From Kordiimonas gwangyangensis DSM 19435 = JCM 12864 (lineage in GTDB: Bacteria > Pseudomonadota > Alphaproteobacteria > Sphingomonadales > Kordiimonadaceae): 64,000 nt of DNA. Position numbers and translations under genes: made by a program. Where the stretch lies: contig NZ_AQXF01000004.1 in assembly GCF_000375545.1 (NCBI RefSeq), positions 361,149 through 425,148 of the forward strand, given 5' to 3'. The notes beneath the pieces are model-generated. The model made no database searches, had not been told where the DNA came from, and saw only the letters and a list, made by a program, of their open reading frames with translations. Shown piece after piece: positions 1-7,739 of this stretch (the stretch's first letter is position 1; each line of letters starts with the position of its first letter).

Positions 1-2024
1 GCAAAGACTATACGGCAAGCCACCACGGCTTTGAGCTGAAGGACCCTTATTTCTGGCTCAAGGACCCCGGCTACCCGGAGGTCACGGACGAAGAAATCCT
101 CGGCTACCTCAAGGAGGAAAACAGCTATTTCGAGGCGGTGATGAAACCGCAGGAAAAGCTCTTGGACGCCGTGTTTGAGGAGATCAAGGGCCGCCAGAAG
201 GAAGACGATGAAAGCGTGCCATGGAAGAACGGTGCGTTTGAATATCGCTGGGCTTTTGCGAAGGGCGCGGAATACCGCACTTGGTACCGCCGTGCCGTGG
301 GCGCAGATACATGGGACGTGCTTCTCGATGAAGTCGCGGAAGCGGAAGGCGCGGAGTTTTACCGCCTTGGTGGCCTGAGCGTCAGCCCTTGTGGGCGTTA
401 CCTCGCCTATAGCGCGGACAAAAACGGGTCCGAGCGGTTTACAGCACAGGTGAAGAACCTTGAGACCGGCGAGCTTCTGAAGGACGAGATCATTGAGACC
501 TCGGGTGAGATTATCTGGGCGGCGGACAGCAGCGGCTTCTTTTACACTCAGGTCTCGAAAGAGTGGCGACCCTACAAGGTGTGGTTCCACCCGGTTGGGC
601 AGACGACTGACCGCGCGGTGTTCGAGGAAAAGGACACCAGCTTTTTTGTGCATATCAGCCGCACCAGCGACCGGAAATATATGGTCATCAGAAGCGCCGA
701 CCATGTGACGGCAGAGAACCATATCCTCGCGCTTGATGACATCGCTGGCACGCCCGTCGTCGTCGCCCCGCGCCGTGACAAACACGATTATACCGTCGAG
801 CACGGTGATGAAGGTTTCTACTTCCGCTCCAACCGCGAACATAAAAACTTCTGCGTTTATCGCGCGGAAGATGGCGCGTTTGGTGAAGACCGGTGGCAAT
901 TGGTGCTCGCAGGCGATGACCGGCATTACCTCACCGGCATGCAGGCGTTCAAAGGCTTGCTCGCCATTGAGGAACGCAAGGACGGGCTGGACCAGATTCG
1001 CTTGATTGGCACCGATGGTAGCGACGCGTACATTGAGTTCCCGGAACCGGTTTATGAAGTCGGCCTCGGCACCAATGCGGAATACGCGCAGGACCACCTG
1101 CGGCTTGGCTACTCAAGCCTCGTCACCCCGCCGACGGTGTTCGACTATGACCTGAAAGCGAAGTCGCTGATCCGCCGTAAGGAGCAGGAAATCCCCTCGG
1201 GCTACGACCGCACTGAATACGCATCCGAGCGTTTGATGGTCAAGGCGCGGGACGGTGTGATGGTGCCCGTCAGCGTTGTGTACAAAAAGGACTGGAAGCA
1301 GGGCAGCGGTGCGCCCCTCCACCTTTATGGCTACGGCGCCTATGGCCTGGGCATGAGCCCATCCTTCTCCGCCTCCCGCCTGTCGCTCCTTGATCGGGGT
1401 TTCGCTTATGCCATCGCGCATATCCGTGGTGGCGATGAGCTTGGTTACGGCTGGTACGAGGACGGCAAGCTTGAAAAGCGCACCAACACCTTCAATGACT
1501 TTGTCGATGTGGCTCGCCACCTGACGGACGCGGGTTATGCCGCGAAAGGCGGCATCTCCATCTCGGGCGGCAGTGCGGGGGGTGAACTGATGGGCGCAGT
1601 GGTCAACCAGGCGCCGGAACTGTTCGCGGCTGCTGTACTGCATGTGCCCTTTGTGGATGTCTTGAACACCATGCTGGATGCCGACCTGCCGCTCACGCCT
1701 ATTGAGTGGCCCGAATGGGGCAATCCGATTGCGGACAAGGCGGCCTATGAGACCATTGCCAGCTATTGCCCGTATTCGAACATCGAGGCGAAGGCGTATC
1801 CGCCCATGCTGGTCACGGGCGGCCTCAATGACCCGCGGGTGACCTATTGGGAACCGGCGAAATGGACCGCGAAGCTCAGGGCCACCAAGGCCGATGACAA
1901 CCTGTTACTCATGAAAATCAACATGGGCGCAGGCCATGGCGGCAAGTCCGGCCGGTTCGAACGCTTCCGCGAAGTGGCGGAAGAATATGTGTTCATCCTG
2001 ATGGCCTTCGGGCTCGCGGGATAA
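1..2024 (+). CDS. ptrB: Oligopeptidase B (S9A prolyl oligopeptidase family), 5' end cut by window
   Basis: Serine peptidase that cleaves short peptides after Arg or Lys in the cytoplasm. The reading frame is already open at base 3, and the residues before the first Met (base 138) include the family's DPYFWL-type N-terminal block, so the gene begins upstream of the window. The first two-thirds is the seven-bladed propeller. The C-terminal part is an alpha/beta hydrolase with the triad visible: Ser in GGSAGGE (codon at 1572), Asp in GGLNDPRV (codon at 1830) and His in GAGHGG (codon at 1935). The end is intact. The following cupin gene starts 92 bases later behind its own palindrome, so it is probably a separate unit. 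Family assignment is firm. Preference for basic residues is family knowledge, not read from this sequence. Confidence 0.95.
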   Translation, partial: KDYTASHHGFELKDPYFWLKDPGYPEVTDEEILGYLKEENSYFEAVMKPQEKLLDAVFEEIKGRQKEDDESVPWKNGAFEYRWAFAKGAEYRTWYRRAVGADTWDVLLDEVAEAEGAEFYRLGGLSVSPCGRYLAYSADKNGSERFTAQVKNLETGELLKDEIIETSGEIIWAADSSGFFYTQVSKEWRPYKVWFHPVGQTTDRAVFEEKDTSFFVHISRTSDRKYMVIRSADHVTAENHILALDDIAGTPVVVAPRRDKHDYTVEHGDEGFYFRSNREHKNFCVYRAEDGAFGEDRWQLVLAGDDRHYLTGMQAFKGLLAIEERKDGLDQIRLIGTDGSDAYIEFPEPVYEVGLGTNAEYAQDHLRLGYSSLVTPPTVFDYDLKAKSLIRRKEQEIPSGYDRTEYASERLMVKARDGVMVPVSVVYKKDWKQGSGAPLHLYGYGAYGLGMSPSFSASRLSLLDRGFAYAIAHIRGGDELGYGWYEDGKLEKRTNTFNDFVDVARHLTDAGYAAKGGISISGGSAGGELMGAVVNQAPELFAAAVLHVPFVDVLNTMLDADLPLTPIEWPEWGNPIADKAAYETIASYCPYSNIEAKAYPPMLVTGGLNDPRVTYWEPAKWTAKLRATKADDNLLLMKINMGAGHGGKSGRFERFREVAEEYVFILMAFGLAG

Positions 2025-2079
2025 CGGCACCAGCCAAGGGTGGTGATGGGGTTCACCTGCTCAAACGCAGTACTGAATA

Positions 2080-2099
2080 TTGTTCCGTATACGAAACAA
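2080..2099. promoter_or_regulatory. Near-perfect 20-bp palindrome upstream of the cupin gene
   Basis: TTGTTCCGTATACGAAACAA matches its own reverse complement at 18 of 20 positions. It ends 17 bases before the cupin ATG and just before the GAGG ribosome site, the usual place for a repressor operator. The GTTCCGTATACG core resembles sites bound by IclR-type regulators, from memory only. No regulator gene lies next to it. Confidence 0.45.
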
Positions 2100-2116
2100 A
2101 TGAGGAAAAGCGACAG

Positions 2117-2635
2117 ATGAAACCCATCATCAACAAGGATAGTGCCGAAAGCACAAAGGTGCAGCACGGCGAGCATTTTGAAGCCACCATGACCCATCTG
2201 GCCTCCGCCGTGGGGGCCAGCACCATTGGTGCCAATATCACCACGGTGCCGCCGGGCAAGGCGGCCTTCCCGCTTCATCACCACTATGCCAATGAGGAGC
2301 ATTTTTACGTGCTCTCGGGTACGGGCAAGGTGCGCATAGGCGAAGATGTGTTCGACATCCGCCCCGGCGATTATGTTTTTAACGCGCCCGGCGGGCCCGA
2401 GCATGCCCACCAGATGATCAACACGGGAAGCGAGGATCTCGTTTACCTCGCCATCTCCACCAAACAGGTGCCTGAGGTGGTGGGCTATCCCGATAGCCAT
2501 AAGACCGGCGTGCGCATCAAACCCACGTTTGAGGACGATGCGAGGTTCCTGATTGAAGATGCGAACAAGAACACCGTCACCTACTGGGACGGGGAAGACG
2601 GTGCCGAGGTCGTGAAAGTGCTGAAGGGTCGCTAA
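2117..2635 (+). CDS. Cupin-domain protein
   Basis: A 172-residue single-domain cupin. Residues 50-75 carry the first cupin motif (PLHHHYANEEH followed by a Gly-rich turn), giving the His/His/Glu metal ligands. The second motif follows with GDYVFNAPGGPEHAH, supplying the fourth His. The fold binds a metal and may act as a dioxygenase, isomerase or ligand sensor; nothing here fixes the substrate. The start is supported by GAGGAAAAG upstream. A palindrome at 2080-2099 suggests repression by an unknown regulator. Its stop codon overlaps that of the convergent hydrolase gene (bases 2632-2635). No signal peptide is seen, so it should be cytoplasmic. Confidence 0.88.
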   Translation: MKPIINKDSAESTKVQHGEHFEATMTHLASAVGASTIGANITTVPPGKAAFPLHHHYANEEHFYVLSGTGKVRIGEDVFDIRPGDYVFNAPGGPEHAHQMINTGSEDLVYLAISTKQVPEVVGYPDSHKTGVRIKPTFEDDARFLIEDANKNTVTYWDGEDGAEVVKVLKGR

Positions 2636-3438
2636 AGGCCACCAAGGAACGCTGTCAGCGCTTCACCAAAATAGGTGGGGCGCTGCAGCGGCGCAAAATG
2701 GGTGACGCCCTCAAGCCAGACTTGCCGGGAGTGCGGGATGGTGGCCGCCAGATAGTCGGCATGCTCAGGCCGGATGAACTCATCATCCCGCGCCTGCGCA
2801 ACGGTGACAGGCACGGTGATGGCACGCAGGTCATCCGCGGTGAAATTGGGCTCGGTTTTCATCATCAGGCTGACGGCAGCAAGGAGATCCTCAAAGCCGT
2901 CCGGTGTGGGCGATAGCGCCTTATAGTCAGCCACATGGCGGCTGAAACAATTCTCAAGCGCTTTGCCGGAAGGCTCGGTATCCAAGGTGCCGGACGGGTC
3001 CATATTGCAGGCAAAGAAGAACACACCGCGCACACGCTCGGGCCACAGGCTCGCGAATGTCAGCGCGGTGCAGGCACCGTCCGACCAGCCGATGAAAGCG
3101 GCGGTATCAAGCTCAAGCGCATCCATTACTGCGCGCACATCATGCGCCATCAGGTGATAGCTATAAGGCTGCTCGTCGCGGCTGCTGCGGCCATGGCCGC
3201 GGCTATCGATTGTGATGACCTCATAACCCGCACGCGTGAGCAAAGGCACCTGATGCGCCCAGTTGCCGCTGTGCCCCAGCCCGCCGTGCAACAGGGTGAC
3301 GGCAGGCCCCGCGCCAAAACGCGCATACCATATATCCGCCCCGTCCGTGCTCACCTGGCCGCTTGTGTTCGCCGCGGGCAGGGTCGCCCCGCGCTTGGCA
3401 AACAGGCTCAGGTCGTCATCGGTGAAGGGGCTAGGCAT
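2632..3438 (-). CDS. Alpha/beta fold hydrolase
   Basis: A 268-residue hydrolase. The oxyanion HGG motif lies in the N-terminal third, the nucleophile Ser in GWSDGA near the middle, a likely acid in ARDDEF and the catalytic His in the GVTHFAP stretch near the C terminus. Closest in style to esterases or haloperoxidase-like hydrolases; substrate unknown. The start at 3438 (MPSPFTDDD) is chosen because upstream codons in this frame run through the DUF442 gene and look non-coding. It follows that gene by 4 bases on the same strand, so the two are probably co-transcribed. Its last bases overlap the convergent cupin stop. Confidence 0.88.
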   Translation of the reverse strand: MPSPFTDDDLSLFAKRGATLPAANTSGQVSTDGADIWYARFGAGPAVTLLHGGLGHSGNWAHQVPLLTRAGYEVITIDSRGHGRSSRDEQPYSYHLMAHDVRAVMDALELDTAAFIGWSDGACTALTFASLWPERVRGVFFFACNMDPSGTLDTEPSGKALENCFSRHVADYKALSPTPDGFEDLLAAVSLMMKTEPNFTADDLRAITVPVTVAQARDDEFIRPEHADYLAATIPHSRQVWLEGVTHFAPLQRPTYFGEALTAFLGGL

Positions 3439-3442
3439 GGGG

Positions 3443-3886
3443 CTATTGTGGCGGGTTGGCGCGCAGGCCCGCAAGCGTGGGGGCCATGTGGGTGAGGTCA
3501 TAGCCTGCGCCCGCGCCGGTGGCGATGATCTCTTCCACCGGCATGTCGCCGCCCATGGCTTCCGCGAGTGACCATACGGTGCAGGAGCGCGTGCCGGAAC
3601 GGCAGTAAGCCAGTACCCGGCCATCCGCATCCGCGAGGCAGTGCCCCATGGCTTTCACGTCATCAAGGCTCAGCGAGCCGCCGATGATCGGGATGTGCGC
3701 CCACTTGATGCCTTTCTCGGCCGCATAGGCCATCAGCTCATCATTTGTGGGCTGGCCCGCTTCCTCACCGTCCGGTCGGTTGTTGATGATCATGGTCACG
3801 CCCATGGTCGCCGCCATGTCGATATCGCTTTTGCCGATTTGCGGGGAGACGGAGATATCGTCGGTCAGGATGCGGAAGTCGGTCAT
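3443..3886 (-). CDS. TIGR01244/DUF442 family phosphatase-like protein
   Basis: A 147-residue protein of the DUF442 family (the domain found as the N-terminal part of Blh, beta-lactamase-hydrolase-like proteins). It has a dual-specificity-phosphatase-type fold with the P-loop CRSGTRS, giving the Cys and Arg of a CX5R active site. The N terminus has the INNRPDGE motif typical of the family. Relatives are linked to sulfide metabolism or act as small phosphatases; which applies here cannot be told. The start at 3886 (MTDFRIL) matches family N termini. The alpha/beta hydrolase gene follows after 4 bases and the DNA glycosylase gene ends 19 bases upstream, so the three may form one operon. Confidence 0.88.
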   Translation of the reverse strand: MTDFRILTDDISVSPQIGKSDIDMAATMGVTMIINNRPDGEEAGQPTNDELMAYAAEKGIKWAHIPIIGGSLSLDDVKAMGHCLADADGRVLAYCRSGTRSCTVWSLAEAMGGDMPVEEIIATGAGAGYDLTHMAPTLAGLRANPPQ

Positions 3887-3905
3887 AAAAATCCTTCTGC
3901 CCGTG

Positions 3906-4544
3906 CTAGATCGCCGGGGCGTTTGAATAATAGTGCCACGCCAGAAGCGCCATGACGCTGCGGTGCGGACGCCAGCGTTCGCCGATGTCGGCGCACTGTT
4001 TCTCGGTCGGCCTGTCTTCAAGCCCCATGATGCGCCCCACACCCACACGTACCGCAAGATCACCCACAGGCCAGATGTCGGGACGACCGAGCGAGAACAT
4101 AAGATACATGTGTGCGGACCAGACCCCAAGGCCTTTGACCGCCGTGATGGCACGGATGGCTTCTTCGTCGCTCATGCTTGGCAGCGCCTCGATCACCAGT
4201 GTGCCGTCATTGACCACATCACAGAGCGAACGCGCGTAGGAGATTTTCTGCCGGCTGAGGCCCGCGGCGCGCAGGTCCTCGTCCGCCACACGGGCGTATT
4301 CCTTGGGCCCGGCGCCGGGCCCCACAAGCGCTTCCACCCGGTCACGGATGGTGGCGGCGGCCTTCACGGAAAGCTGCTGGCCCACAATCACGCGCATGAA
4401 GGTGTGGAAGCTCTGTTCGCCTGCGGGCCGCGTGTCGGGAATGCCGACAAGGTCAAGCGCACGCGCCACATGGTCGTCCCGGTTCGCAAGCTCACGCAGG
4501 CGGCTTTCAATGCCTTCCGCATGCAGGTGGAAATTATCGGTCAT
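3906..4544 (-). CDS. DNA-3-methyladenine glycosylase II (AlkA-like, HhH-GPD)
   Basis: A 212-residue base-excision glycosylase that removes alkylated purines. The helix-hairpin-helix is seen as VKGLGVWSAHMY around residue 140, followed by a Pro/Gly/Asp turn in WPVGDLAV, where the Asp is the catalytic residue of the HhH-GPD family. It lacks the extra N-terminal domain of E. coli AlkA and is the size of the short bacterial forms. It lies between the DUF442 gene and the small 86-residue gene, all on the minus strand. No iron-sulfur cluster Cys set is present at the C terminus, which argues against MutY or Nth. Confidence 0.92.
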   Translation of the reverse strand: MTDNFHLHAEGIESRLRELANRDDHVARALDLVGIPDTRPAGEQSFHTFMRVIVGQQLSVKAAATIRDRVEALVGPGAGPKEYARVADEDLRAAGLSRQKISYARSLCDVVNDGTLVIEALPSMSDEEAIRAITAVKGLGVWSAHMYLMFSLGRPDIWPVGDLAVRVGVGRIMGLEDRPTEKQCADIGERWRPHRSVMALLAWHYYSNAPAI

Positions 4545-4578
4545 GCTGCCCCTCGCTGATGCGGCCGGGGCATATGCC

Positions 4579-4839
4579 TCACGGCCAGAAATGTTCCAGC
4601 CGGGCGTCCATCACCCGGTCATTTTTCTTGAGTGCATCGTGGATAGCACGGGCGTCATCTTCGGCCAAGCGTTCGACGATCACTTTGACGGCAAGCGTTC
4701 CGTCCCGGTGGCGGCAGGTGCGAACGGTCGAACGGTCAAGCGGGGTCTGGTCAAAATGGGTGAGGACGGCCTCAAGCGTATCCGGGTTGTGGCCGATCAG
4801 AATATCAAAGCGATTTGCAATCTCGGTGAGCGCGGTCAT
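4579..4839 (-). CDS. Small protein of unknown function (86 aa)
   Basis: I do not recognise this family. The 86-residue product is soluble and charged, with no signal peptide or membrane segment. It reads as mixed alpha/beta, with an N-terminal helix, a conserved-looking RSTVRTCRHRDGT centre and a Lys/Glu-rich end (ALKKNDRVMDARLEHFWP). The regular codon use, a good ribosome site (AGGAG, 9 bases before ATG) and the position 34 bases before the glycosylase gene support a real gene. It may head that operon. The 100 bases before the start contain long complementary segments (see 4852-4940) that overlap the ribosome site, so translation could be controlled there. Confidence 0.72.
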   Translation of the reverse strand: MTALTEIANRFDILIGHNPDTLEAVLTHFDQTPLDRSTVRTCRHRDGTLAVKVIVERLAEDDARAIHDALKKNDRVMDARLEHFWP

Positions 4840-4851
4840 GGTGCGCTGCTC

Positions 4852-4940
4852 CTATAAACGTATTGGTAATGTCGTGAACAAACGTGTCCCGGCCCCTCAG
4901 GGAAGCCGGGGTGATCATTCGACACCACATTCGTTTATAG
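4852..4940 (-). promoter_or_regulatory. Structured leader candidate before the 86-aa gene
   Basis: On the minus strand the leader holds nested complementary blocks. Outer arms are CTATAAACG and CGTTTATAG (plus-strand 4932-4940 and 4852-4860). Inside lie AATGT/ACATT and GTG/CAC separated by one mismatch, then a GC-rich hairpin CCCGGC/GCCGGG (4888-4893 and 4905-4910). The downstream outer arm shares its last two bases with the AGGAG ribosome site. This could be an RNA switch; alternatively the arms are two half-sites of a DNA operator, as TATAAA in the upstream arm could also be a -10 box. Confidence 0.4.
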
Positions 4941-5007
4941 ATGCTGCAATCTGTCATGAGCGCGACCCTAATGCGGCACCATTGTGAACGCAAGGGGGAT
5001 AATGGGC

Positions 5008-6633
5008 TTAAAGCGCGGTAAAATTACCAGCAAGCCCTAGAGCGACCGTGATGAGGAAAAGCGCCAGCGCCGCGAAGGTCAGGAGCGCGAGATGCGGCCC
5101 TGCGAGCAGGAAGGCTATGCCGCGCTCCGGCATCACACCGCGCCGGGTGAAAGAGATGGCGAGCAGCGGGACCGAGAGGATGAGCATCAGCCCGATATTG
5201 AGCGCCACGCGCCAGAGCGTGACGAGCACGGGCAGGTCCCATGTGTACATCACAAACGGCCAGACGAACCATTCAAGCGCCATGGCACCGGTGATAAGTG
5301 CGGTGCCCGAAAGTGTGAACCACGCCAGCCGCCGCCATGGCCGCCCGACCGGGCTTTTGATATGAAACACAGCGCTTGCAAGCGCAATCAGCACCCATGG
5401 CAGCAGGCTGCCGATCAGCGCCATATGCCCCAGGGGGCCGGTGAAGTGATAGAGTACGCCATTCAGGTAGGCATAACCGCCCATGCGGTAGGGACTGAGG
5501 GTCAGGATATCGCCGGTCTTGTTGGCGTAGCGGTAGGGTGTGACCTCATGGAAGGTGCGGTCGAAAGCTTGCGGCGCGTCGCCCACCACTTCGGGCAGGC
5601 GTGCGAGCGTGAGCACAAGCGCGCCGTCCGAGTTTTCCTCAAGCATCATCCAGTCGTCACGCATGGCGACCACGCGCTCCCTGAGCCACGCGGACGGCCG
5701 GCCCGAGCGCGTGTAACGCCCGCCAAGGTCGCTCACCCGGGCGAGGCGGTTTGCCTCCGTGCGGGCAGGGTCAAAATTGTGCGGCGGGAAATTCTCCCGT
5801 GCGACGCTGAGCACGGTGCGCTCAAACGCGGCGGCTTTACCGTCCGGCAGGTTTGGCGCCATGAAGATCACACCTTCGCGCGGGAAGGCGATGATGCCGG
5901 GCGCGACCGTCAGCCAGCCAAGGCCGTGGGCGAGGCGAATGCGCCCGACCGCGGTGGCGCTTGGCCCCATGGGATGCAGCCGCCACAGGGTTTCCGCCGC
6001 CACAAAGCGGAAGGTATCCGCGCTCAGGAACGCGCCGCCATCTGCCGCTTCGTTGGTGAGCAGCACCCGCCCAAGGGCAGGCAGGGTTGGGCCCTGGAGT
6101 CGGGAGGTGACCTCGCGGGTGAGAAGGTCGGCGAGCGGCACGCCAGTTGATTTTTCGAGGAGCGCGGCCAGCACGGCATCGCCTATCAGGCTATCAGCTG
6201 CGACCTGCCCCGGTGTGCGCAGGCCAATGGCGTAGGAGCGCAGCGGAATGGCAGGGTTGATGCTGTGGCCGGGAGGTGACGCAAAACCCGATGTGCCGGT
6301 CAGCAGGTGACGAAGGGTGAGCGCCACTTTGAACGGGTTGTCGTCCACCACGTCCGGCAGGATGCGCGCCACCGGTTCGTCGAATTGCAGCACACCCGCA
6401 TCCACAAGGCGCAGCGCCGCCAGCCGCAGCATCAGCGCCCGCGCGCTGGCGTCATCAATTTCGCTATCCGGGCCTTCAAAGCCGTGCACCACCCTGCCGT
6501 TCACGAAAAAGGCCTCGGCGTGCACGTCCTTGAGACGCGGCAGCACATCGGTCGCACGCAGCACAACCGCCTGCGCCCCAATGCTGGTGCTGACAAGAAA
6601 GGCGGCAAGGATGGCAAGCGCGGCGCGTATCAA
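5008..6633 (-). CDS. Serine beta-lactamase-like membrane protein, catalytic motifs degenerate
   Basis: A 541-residue protein with an N-terminal signal peptide, a periplasmic class C beta-lactamase/esterase-type domain (residues about 30-270), a linker domain and four or five membrane segments in the last 150 residues. The family landmark LRHLLTGTSGF is clear, as is the D-E-P-V segment before it. However, the SxxK nucleophile motif that should precede it reads SARA, and the YxN motif position reads ADSLIGD. Catalytic Lys and Tyr therefore appear to be lost, and the protein is probably a binding or structural relative and not an active hydrolase. It stands alone, with the MipA gene 71 bases upstream on the same strand. 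Confidence 0.8.
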   Translation of the reverse strand: MIRAALAILAAFLVSTSIGAQAVVLRATDVLPRLKDVHAEAFFVNGRVVHGFEGPDSEIDDASARALMLRLAALRLVDAGVLQFDEPVARILPDVVDDNPFKVALTLRHLLTGTSGFASPPGHSINPAIPLRSYAIGLRTPGQVAADSLIGDAVLAALLEKSTGVPLADLLTREVTSRLQGPTLPALGRVLLTNEAADGGAFLSADTFRFVAAETLWRLHPMGPSATAVGRIRLAHGLGWLTVAPGIIAFPREGVIFMAPNLPDGKAAAFERTVLSVARENFPPHNFDPARTEANRLARVSDLGGRYTRSGRPSAWLRERVVAMRDDWMMLEENSDGALVLTLARLPEVVGDAPQAFDRTFHEVTPYRYANKTGDILTLSPYRMGGYAYLNGVLYHFTGPLGHMALIGSLLPWVLIALASAVFHIKSPVGRPWRRLAWFTLSGTALITGAMALEWFVWPFVMYTWDLPVLVTLWRVALNIGLMLILSVPLLAISFTRRGVMPERGIAFLLAGPHLALLTFAALALFLITVALGLAGNFTAL

Positions 6634-6704
6634 CGGGGTAAAGCCTTGAAAGGGTTCAGGTTCCGGGCCTGATTAAAACACGGAACGCGGCCTTGTGCTA
6701 CACC

Positions 6705-7580
6705 TCAGAACTTGAACTGAATGCCGGTGCCGCCAATGAACTGCGTGGAAGAGCCGTAGCCGCCGCCGGTAAGTGGGCTGTCGCCAGCGTCACCCAGCAG
6801 TTTGCCGATAGAGGTAAGCCCCAGCACCCGCACGGAAGGGGTCAGTTCATAGACACCGATCACGTTAAGCGAGATATCAGATACACCGGCACCGGCATCA
6901 AAGGCATCAAGCCCACGCGCCGAATTGGCGGCCTGTTGCGGTGTGATGCCGAAGTTGGTTTGCATGGCTTTCTTTGACATCCATTTGGCGCGGATACCCG
7001 CCCCCATGGCGAAACTGCCGGACTTGAAAATGCCGTGCCCCGCGGTCAGGCGAATTTGCGTGCCTTGGCCCGCGCCAAGCGCGTGGCGTACGTCCCCGCT
7101 GATCAGCATGGCTTTGCTGGAATAGCGTGCAAACACGCCGACATCGAAAGTGGTGGAGATATCACCAAGGCCCTCAAGAGCCTTGTTGGTATCTTCACTG
7201 CGGCCGCCATGAAGGTTGAGAAGCGGCCCTGCCTCAAACTCGCCCTTGCGGATCAGGGAGTACGTGAGGTTACCACCATTGAGGCGCCACACATCCTTGT
7301 AGCGGATATCAATGAGTGGAATGGCGCGGAAGCGGTAGTTGTTGGAGCCTTCATAATCAGGCGTCCAGCCGATACCGGCACCAATGCGTGCTTTCACGTC
7401 TGTGCTGTCAAGATCGCCGGGCAGCAAGAGGTCAATGCCTTCCTGCACAGCTTCAAGCGCGTTGTTGAAACGGTCGGACACGTTGAAACGGTCCGCCGAT
7501 GCGCCGGTGGTCACTACAAATGGCAGTGCAGCTGTCGCCAGCGCCGCCATCATGCGTCTTGATAAATGTCTGTCCTTCAC
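6705..7580 (-). CDS. MipA/OmpV family outer-membrane protein
   Basis: About 291 residues with a signal peptide (KDRHLSRR basic region, then ALATAALPFVVTTGASA) and a C-terminal alternating pattern ending in Phe (IQFKF), as expected for a beta-barrel inserted by BAM. The GIGWTPDYEGSNNYRFRAIP segment is the MipA/OmpV hallmark. MipA is known as a scaffold for murein enzymes; OmpV relatives are porin-like. The exact role here is unknown. The start is uncertain: a GTG at 7580 gives the most typical signal peptide with GGGG seven bases upstream, while ATGs at 7604 and 7553 are alternatives. Downstream on the same strand is the serine-hydrolase-like gene. Confidence 0.85.
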   Translation of the reverse strand: MKDRHLSRRMMAALATAALPFVVTTGASADRFNVSDRFNNALEAVQEGIDLLLPGDLDSTDVKARIGAGIGWTPDYEGSNNYRFRAIPLIDIRYKDVWRLNGGNLTYSLIRKGEFEAGPLLNLHGGRSEDTNKALEGLGDISTTFDVGVFARYSSKAMLISGDVRHALGAGQGTQIRLTAGHGIFKSGSFAMGAGIRAKWMSKKAMQTNFGITPQQAANSARGLDAFDAGAGVSDISLNVIGVYELTPSVRVLGLTSIGKLLGDAGDSPLTGGGYGSSTQFIGGTGIQFKF

Positions 7581-7739
7581 TTCAGGTCCCCAAGTTCCTG
7601 TCATGCGTGCCCGAGCGAGCCTAGCGCAACATCCTGTCCTGACTAAATATTTTCGCAGACAAAAAGGTAAAATTAAGGCGCCTTTGTGCCCGGTTGCGGT
7701 CACTTTGCCACGCCGTTGCCGCGAATAGCGTGGTGCCCG

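Noticed and set aside
4805-4993. A 62-codon minus frame covering the leader of the 86-aa gene
   Set aside because: It overlaps the gene start in another frame, has no ribosome site and would run through the structured leader.
5092-6150. Plus-strand open frame (352 codons) opposite the serine-hydrolase-like gene
   Set aside because: Its composition is typical of an antisense frame, while the minus frame has a signal peptide, a beta-lactamase fold block and membrane segments.
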